Source: Tetrapyrgos nigripes
Taxonomy: Eukaryota; Basidiomycota; Agaricomycetes; Agaricales; Campanellaceae
Length of the DNA: 64,000 bases
Reading direction: 5' to 3'
NCBI GenBank assembly: GCA_013368315.1
Contig: JAACJM010000086.1
Coordinates: 186,001-250,000 of the forward strand
Positions 57,001-64,000 of this stretch are shown piece after piece. The translations under genes were made by a program, and so were the position numbers. Each line of letters opens with the position of its first letter. The first letter of the stretch is position 1. A model generated the notes under the pieces. It ran no database searches. It saw nothing but the letters and a program-made list of their open reading frames with translations, and was not told the origin of the DNA.

Positions 57001-57600
57001 TCATTCTTCGACAACCTCCCTTCTTTCTTCGCTTTCATCTCTCAAAGTTCTCCCAAATCTCGTTAAAATGATAGTGGCGTTCAAGGCAGCTGGTAAGGTG
57101 TGCTATCAGATTCGCGTCCGGCCCATTCTTCCTGTGAAGTTAGTACTTACTGCGGTGGCATAAAGCTGTCAACTTGCGGATTTCTGCCGATTCAACCGAT
57201 GTATTCCTGGATATGAGGGTTGCGAGAGAAAGTACCGCACACATGCATAACAAAACGGTACGCCCAAAGACTGCCAGTGCTTCAGTAGAATTCAAGTTGC
57301 TAGCCTGAGACACTGATGGTAATCATGCACGCTATTCCAAGAATTGTTCATGAGCTAGGATGACTCTGACTTTGGTACGCATCTGCGCGCGCTGTCTGCT
57401 TGCATTTCAAGCCTGTAGAAAATTTCCTGGATAACAGGAGAGATTGCGACGATTGCGATGTGAAGGTTAAAAGTGGAAAGGTCTGGAAGAGAAACGCATA
57501 CTCACAATGCCCCCAAACTCCTCATCTACAGTGTTTCCCCAAAAATGCGCGATAAAAGTTGAGGACAGCAACGCGATCCCTATCGCTCATAACAATGCCA
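57001..57600 (-). pseudogene. fragment of another membrane-protein gene, 5' end missing
   Basis: Minus-strand pieces look like exons of a multi-pass membrane protein. About 57590-57506 encodes AIGIALLSSTFIAHFWGNTV. A middle piece near 57460-57400 includes HIAIVAISPVIQEIFYRLEM. Exon 57304-57151 encodes TEALAVFGRTVLLCMCAVLS. The last exon, 57089-57001, encodes LNATIILTRFGRTLRDES and ends in TGA. Donor and acceptor sites fit at several of these edges. I cannot find a start codon exon; upstream the sequence changes to a duplicated GH3 fragment at about 57644. I infer that the gene lost its 5' end when that segment arrived. Confidence 0.4.
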
Positions 57601-57643
57601 TGGAGAATGTAGATGTTTGGCTTATCATGAAAGTAAAAAAGAA

Positions 57644-58354
57644 GAATCGATGCCAGTGGGTTATAATCACTACATATCTACACTGAGCATTTGTTATATG
57701 GACACACACACCTGCCTCGGTCTGATTTTCGAGGTATCAAGCGTGTACAATACTTGGAACGGACGAAGCACATGGAGTGACAACCGAAGAACCCTGGACA
57801 GAAAGGCACAAGTAAGCAAAGGGCGAAGAAGAGACAATGTACCGTGAAAAAACCCACCGACTGCACAACAACTGCCGTGCTTTTATTCGCCGCTACAACC
57901 TTCTCAACCAACTCATCTGTCCTACCAGGAAGTGCGAGAGTCGTCCTTCTGTCTCCCAGTCAGCGTTCAATCTAACCACAGCAATGACCGCATCAGCTTC
58001 TTTCGCAATCGAAACTGCCTGGTCCATGAGAGTATCGGAGTCTACAACGGGTGCACGCCTAGTCATACCCCAGGGTTGCTAGGAAAATTAAAGATGGTAA
58101 GCATATACGTTCAAATAGTCCAAAGCAACAATCAACTGACCTATCCATTACCAGCTCATCCAGATCCTCATCCTCTGGCGCAGGCTGCAATACACGACCT
58201 CAACTTCGTGTGCAAGTTGCAACTCCTACTTTGTTGGAAGGTATTGGCAAACAGAGCCAAGTCCAGACATAGCCACATCCCGGTACACGCAACTCCTGTT
58301 GTGCCTGGGACTGATTCCAGGCTATAAGAAGACTCGATGCCAGTGGGCTATGAT
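57644..58354 (-). pseudogene. partial duplicate of the GH3 beta-glucosidase, flanked by direct repeats
   Basis: The sequence from about 57657 to 58230 matches 59101-59705 of the intact GH3 gene closely. It covers the counterparts of exons 9 (part), 10 and 11 and their introns. It has small deletions, for example about 30 bp around the 3' end of exon 11 and several bases in exon 10, which break the frame. It lacks both gene ends. Imperfect 24 bp direct repeats (core TCGATGCCAGTGGG) lie at 57644-57667 and 58331-58354 on each side. It has the same orientation as the intact gene and lies immediately 3' of it. Confidence 0.82.
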
Positions 58355-58421
58355 ACAGCTTTTACAAAATACATTTCGGATACATGGATTGTACATAACT
58401 CCGTCTCAAGAACTACCGAGA

Positions 58422-61400
58422 TTACAAGCCATTCCACTCAAAGCCCTTGTCGACTTTCACCTCACCTTCCAACCTAAAGTCTACCGAGCTCACCCCAACC
58501 TTCACCTTATACACACCCTTGTCCACAACCCAACACCCTTTACCCATATTCCACCCAGGCCTGCTCTCATCCCACCACGACACCGCATACTTATCCAGCG
58601 TCACCCCAACTTCTCTCTCTTCTCCAGGCTTCAAATCCTTCACTTTCGTGAAAGCACGCAGTTGCCATAATGGATGCGATATCTCCTTCTCTTCGGCGTT
58701 TGGCGGAAGACCCACGTAAAATTGGACCACCTCTGAGCCCGGTATTGTGCCGGTGTTCTTAATCTTGAGAGTTGCTTTGACCTGGAATTCTTTGGCTTCA
58801 TGCGAGATTATGGGCGTGGAAAGGACGAGAGAAGATAGGGAGAAGGTGGTGTAGGACAGCCCGTGGCCGAACGGGAATTCAGGAGCGATCTTTAGATGGT
58901 GGTAGTGTCTGTAGCCCTGTTATACGTAGTGCGTTAGCGAGGCTCAAAGTCGGCAGATATTTGTACGTTACTCACCACATACAAATTCTCTGCGTATCTC
59001 ACTTTTCCTCCCTCACTACCGAAATGCCCATACGTAGGAAGATCCTCCATTCTCTTCGGGAAAGTCAAGCTCATCTTTCCGCTGGGGTTCACCTTTCCAT
59101 GACGAATCACTACATGTCTACACTGAGCAATTGTTATATGGAGACACACACCTTTCCAAAAAGCACATCGGCAATAGCTGCCCCGGTCTCGTTTCCGAGG
59201 TACCAAGCGTGTACAATACTTGGAACGGACGAAGCCCATGGAGTGACAACCGAAGAACCCTGGACAGAAAGCGGCACAAGTAAGCAAAGGGCGAAGAAGA
59301 GACAATGTATCGTGAAAAAACCCACCGACTGCACAACAACTACCGTGCTTTTATTCGCCGCTACAACCTTCTCAACCAACTCATCTGTCCTACCAGGAAG
59401 TGCGAGGGTCGTCCTATCATAGCCTTCTGTCTCCCAGTCAGCGTTCAGTCCAACCACAGCAATGACCGCATCAGCTTCTTTCGCAATCGAAACTGCCTGG
59501 TCCATGAGAGTATCGGAGTCTACAACGGGTGCACCACCTAGTCGTACCCCAGGGTTGCTATGAAAATTAAAGATGGTAAGCACATGCGTTAAAATAATCC
59601 AAAAAGACAACCAACTGACCTATCCATTACCAACTCGTCCGGATCCCCATCCTCTGGTGCAGGCGCTCGCACGTTGCAGTACACGACCTCAACTTCGTGG
59701 GCAACTCCTGCTTTCAGCGTGAAAACTCCTTTGTCTTCTTGAGACCCCTGTCCAAAGAAGGCATCCCCACGTCGCTGGGTAGTCCAATTGTCTATGACCA
59801 GTGCGCCGTCAATAAAGAGCTATTCATAACGTCAGTCTTGGTCTGAAATAACGAATGTAGTAGTGAAGTTACCTTAGCCCTCCCGGCACTCGTCAACCCA
59901 AACTCCCACTCCACATCTTTCTCCTGAGGCTTCAGCCAACCCTGCAACTTCAACGTCCATCTCCTCGTCAACTCTGCCGGATAACTCGTACTGATAAAAA
60001 TCCTCGTCTCATCCACGAATCTGTCCTGACCAGCCAAAGGCTCATCCAAGCTAACCATACTCTCATCACTCTTATGTTTGAACCACCTCACAGTCCATCC
60101 CTCTTTCTGTCCATCTTTCTCAACCGTCAACATCGTCTCCAGTGTAGGGAGGTTCATGTACGTCCTTGCGCCCTCACAAAAATCTATCTGCACGTCGGGA
60201 TTGGACTGCTTGAGACAGTCGACGATACCTTGGTAGGGCGAGATAAAGTAGGATGGTTTGAGCGCAGCAGAACCTCCTCCGGAAAGGACGACGGCTTGTG
60301 CGTTTCCTCCAACAATCGCTATCTTCTTGAGGTCTTGAGGTTTTAGCGGGAGGAGTTCGGTTTCGTTCTTCAATAGAACGATAGATTGAGTAGCAACTTG
60401 ATGCATGAGTCGCTCGTGGGCAGGATCTTTGAGAGTGCGCTCAATACCGTCGCCGTCCAGAATCTATATCAAAGTGACCAACAGTCAAATCGTACCCAAA
60501 CAAGAAAACAAGTTGTAAAACTTACCTCGGGACATTCCTGAGCGCACCTCTTCACCAACTCGAGCACCTTCCTCGCTCTCTCCTTCACAGTCCTCAAAGT
60601 GACTTTCCTTGAACCGATACTCCTCGAAACCAAATCCAATGTCCTCCATTTATTCGTTCCGGGCATCTCCAAATCCAAACCAGCGTTAATTGAATGATCT
60701 ATGGAGTAAATGCCAAACCAATCTGACATCGTCATGCCTTGGAATCCCCATTCGCCGCGGAGGATGCGTTGGAGGATGCAAGGATGTTCCGAGACGTGAG
60801 TGCCGTTGACGCGGTTGTAACTGCAACCAGTTGATGTATGAGACTCAGGGATAAAGCAGTGGTAGAATCTTTCACGTACGCAGTCATGTAAGACCAAGGC
60901 TTCACATATTTCTCTGCCAACATGAAGGGCATGAGGTATATCTCCCTCAGAGCCCGTTCACTCATTATACTATCATACGCCATTCGGTCATTCTCCTTAT
61001 CGTTTCCGCTAGCGCAAAAAAGAAAAAGACGCGTCAGGATCAGCATTGAGAAATAGACAGAATGAGAGAACTCACACAAAGTGCTTAATAGCAACTCCTA
61101 TACCCGCCGTTTGAACACCTTTGACGTATGCTGCAGCAATCATTCCAGATAAGTAAGGGTCCTCGGAAAAACTCTCGAAGCTCTGGTCATGAGGGAAGTA
61201 ATTTAGCTCGCTTTAGACTAAATCAGTAGCGGGAAACCTACCCTTCCTCCGAGTGGATTCTACATCGACCAATAGCGTGTCAGTAACCTCAGGCGGACAA
61301 AACAGGAAGAAATGTCTCATACCCGCTGTATGTTACAAGTCGGTCCCAACAGAATTGAAGCAGCTTTTGCTTTCGCTTCCGGACCAAGAAGATCACGACC

Positions 61401-61775
61401 AACAATCTCTATCAATTCGGTGTCGAAAGTAGCTCCCAAAGCGGTAGCAGACTGGGAAGAAAACACGGTTAAAAGCGTCGTCACAGATGCAAATTGAAGG
61501 CCACGTACTGGGAGACATTTGGCTGGGGTACTCATGAAGAAATGGTTCCCTCGTATTCCATTTGGGCCGTCGCTGGTCTGAAAGACGTACAAAACTTCAG
61601 TAAAGGGAACATCAACATGAAACAATGACGGCACCTTCACTGCAGGGATACCCAGTCGTTCTACACTAGCTGTATGCCAGAATCCGACACCAGCAATCAA
61701 CGAAATAGCCTCCTCCATCGTCAACTTCTCCACCACCTCGTCTATGTTGGCCTTTGCAAAGTCGGAAGGAGCCAT
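58422..61775 (-). CDS. glycoside hydrolase family 3 beta-glucosidase with PA14 domain
   Basis: Thirteen exons: 61775-61635, 61577-61509, 61451-61323, 61259-61242, 61182-61076, 61008-60880, 60820-60526, 60463-59873, 59819-59620, 59557-59326, 59259-59152, 59092-58976 and 58916-58422. They give 876 residues. The order is the GH3 N-terminal barrel (TSDGPNGIRG, NPLGGRSFESFSEDP, KHFVGNDKE, then the nucleophile Asp in MTMSDW), then the C-terminal sandwich with LLKNE and GGGSAAL. A PA14-type insert follows (LFIDGALVIDNW), then HAWYLGNETG, PFGHGLSYTTF and a fibronectin-III-like end. No signal peptide is present, so it is probably intracellular, as in Kluyveromyces-type BglI. It probably cleaves terminal beta-glucosides. 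Exon 4 is only 18 nt. Confidence 0.93.
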
Positions 61776-62432
61776 ACTGATTGGACCACGTTTCAGAGCT
61801 TAAGACGTGGCTCCTAGCAATAGTGGGGTAATGTTAAAGCGAACGCGAAGGAGAGCATGGTGGTATTTAAGTAAAAGAGGATTTCGAAATGGTTATTCCG
61901 AGGATAGGCCGTTGCTAAATCAAGACGTGGAGTCAAGCAGTACCATAAAAGGCGTATTTCCGAGCATCTCCCGAGGACACGCGTTTTAAACCTTGAACCC
62001 GCCCAACTCCATCTTCAGCTGACTTGTAACCATGCCACCAAGAGGGAAACAAGTTCTAAGAGGCGATGGTGGTTGTAAGGAGAAAAGAGACGGCGCCGAG
62101 AAAATCTCTCACAATCCGATATCAGAATGTCCTGTAGCCTCCCGTGACGAAGACCTAGGCTGGTTTTCTAAGGTCCTATCCAAACTTCTTGCACAAGATG
62201 CTGACAGAAACGTCAGCTGGCTGGAGAAGATGGAGGATTAAAGCGTTTTCTCGCCGATTAACGATAACAAACGTCAGTACTACTAGTAGCTATAGCAAGC
62301 GAAAGTCCGAAGAGTCCAATTAATCTAAGCAACCAAGTACAGTAAGTCTATAATTTCTATGGGATATAAGTCCAGTATCAAGAGTCAATTAGTTACAAAG
62401 ATATCAGCCAACCATAGCAGGCTCTAAAATGT
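61776..62432. other. intergenic; weak small ORF
   Basis: Promoter side of the GH3 gene and 3' side of the transcription-factor gene. A plus-strand frame at 62032-62241 (69 codons, starting MPPRGKQVLRGDGG) opens with a good ATG context, but I cannot assign it to a family. It may be noncoding. Confidence 0.4.
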
Positions 62433-64000
62433 CTAGAAGAAGAGATATATAACACCGACCGCTACTGGAGGAGGAGTTGGATACTCGTAAGTTGATGCCC
62501 TCATCGCAAGGCTGTGAGCGCTCAAAACCGACAAGGCGTCAAGAATAATCTTAAAGGCATGGTGTAAATCGGTCTGTATGAAACCAAAGTTGTGTTGGGC
62601 CGACTGCTCTCCAGACTGACGACTGCTAGTGAAGAGGATATGGGCCATAGACGACCATATGACCTGCAAATTCGTCAAAGACTGAGAGATTCATCTAATG
62701 ACAAGAACAAGACCCACTTACAGCCATTATCGGATTCATGAACGTCGTCTGCTGAAGATCCGCTGAGGGTATCATTGACGCAGCATCCTTTGCAGCCTCT
62801 ACTTGACCATGATAAGCAGCAGCTGTTTGGTTGGGATCCGAATAGTTGATCAGTTCAGAGATCGAATATATCCGGATGAGCGCCATTCGGGCAAGGGTGT
62901 GTATGACAAGAAGTTGTCTCTTTGTGGAGCTGGAAAGTGGTCCGTGAACGCCATGTTCAGCCTGCTGATTTGAAGGAATGCGAGGAAGTTCAGCAATAAA
63001 ATGGGTCGTCAAGGATAGAAGGTTATCGAGGATGCTGCGAAAATCACGGTGAGAGGATGTATCCAGAGCAGTATCTGTCCGAAACTAAGTTAAGAACCTA
63101 TCAATCGATAACAAGAAACGCTACTTACTCGGATCATATCGCGTGCCCACCTGAGACGCTTGTTCAAGCAAAATACAAGCTTTGGCATGTAAAGCCTTCG
63201 CAGAATTCCCATTATCTGGTACATGGACCAGAAATTTCTGAATCGTTGAGCCACTTGATACGGCGAGAGGAACCTAATGAGCGACCGCCATTTTATTACT
63301 CGAAATGCTCAAGCTCTACGATGCACTTACCTGTGGCCACGGTGTATCCACTCTGAATTCAGGCATCCAGTATGGAAAATGCGTTTTAGAATCCTCCGTC
63401 TCGACTGCTGTCCAGCAGCTGTTGAGAGATAAGACTGTCCAAAATGCACTTATACTCTGACTGTATTCTTTCGACGCCTGGCTTGATCCTTCTGTAGGAC
63501 CTGATGCTACAAATGCAGGCTGTTCTTCCGAACCAATGCGATGCATTCTGGCAGATAACAGCAGAGAGACCGCATTCGCCAACGAATCCTTGCCTTCAGC
63601 GTTGCACCCAGTAACAATAAAATACTGCGCAAATAAGACGTGAGTCTGGATGTTTTGAAGCACTGTCCACCTAGGACGATTGTTATCGATTCCAAGTAAC
63701 AAGTGGGATCTTTGTTCTTTTGCTTTCCGCAATAGAACCGGTTCCAGTGAAGCGATTTGTGGATATGGGGTGAAGTGGGAAGCGATCAAAAAGACGATGG
63801 ACACGAGAGCCGGAACCGTTGGAGTAGCTGGGTGAGAAGTGTTCAGGGTCATGACAGAGTTGAAGAATTCCTCCTCGTCCAAGAAGAAACCTACGTCGGC
63901 TGAATATTCGAGGAAGCCGGATAGGCTTTAGCGATGGATATCAGAATGCGCCGTTGGATCTAAACGGAAGGATGCGACTCACAGTGTCTGCCGAAGCTGA
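62433..64000 (-). CDS. fungal-specific transcription factor regulatory domain protein (5' part outside window)
   Basis: The 3' portion of a gene that enters from the right edge. Exons seen: 64000-63983 (partial), 63899-63331, 63273-63129, 63074-62722 and 62663-62433, all joined in phase. The protein shows the middle-homology domain typical of Zn2Cys6 regulators: PALVSIVFLIASHF, LQNIQTHVLFAQYFI, ANAVSLLLSARMHRIG and AFWTVLSLNSCWTAVE. The zinc cluster would be encoded to the right and is not visible. It lies directly upstream of the GH3 gene in the same orientation, so it may control sugar or glucoside use, but that is only inferred from position. Confidence 0.8.

Overview
This is a nuclear segment from a filamentous basidiomycete, most likely an Agaricomycete. 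Every recognisable gene is broken by many 50-70 nt GT-AG introns. Several families are typical of mushroom-forming fungi: a DUF6534-type membrane protein, an F-box/leucine-rich protein, and small secreted Cys-rich proteins. I rebuilt exon chains by hand from splice signals and reading frame. For nearly all genes the exon lengths sum to a multiple of three, which is the main internal check.

Left part (1-23,650). In order: an NAD(P)-dependent reductase (-) with one MITE in its first intron and a second MITE upstream; a secreted alpha/beta hydrolase (+); the first of three paralogous Cys-rich secreted peptides (+); a secreted phytase-like/esterase-like protein (-); a Ty1/copia RNase H relic; two more Cys-rich peptide genes in a ~1 kb tandem duplication; SRP14 (+); a monocarboxylate-type MFS transporter (+); an F-box pseudogene with several frameshifts (-); and a Yhm2-type mitochondrial citrate/oxoglutarate carrier (-).

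Middle part (23,700-36,300). A head-to-head pair of paralogous proteins of unknown function shares one ~450 bp intergenic region. A tRNA-Lys(UUU) with a 12 nt intron follows. Next comes a ~4.3 kb block (28,021-32,340) almost without CpG, which runs into the 3' (PIWI) half of a 24-exon Argonaute gene. The 5' half of that gene has ordinary CpG content. This looks like long-term cytosine methylation of a repeat-like block touching an RNA-silencing gene.

Right part (36,700-64,000). Two zinc alcohol dehydrogenases and one internally deleted ADH pseudogene; a DUF6534 membrane protein with an apparent one-base deletion; a dual-specificity phosphatase; a 96-residue zinc-knuckle-like protein; a flavin monooxygenase of Baeyer-Villiger type; Atg101; a seven-helix membrane protein; a partial membrane-protein gene; a partial GH3 duplicate; a full PA14-containing GH3 beta-glucosidase; and, running off the right edge, a fungal transcription-factor regulatory domain. 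Housekeeping genes (SRP14, Yhm2, Atg101, Argonaute, tRNA) are interspersed with lineage-specific and secreted genes. I see no obvious biosynthetic gene cluster.

The best candidates for undescribed biology are the three-member Cys-rich secreted peptide family, the divergent orphan paralog pair, and the CpG-depleted block entering Argonaute.
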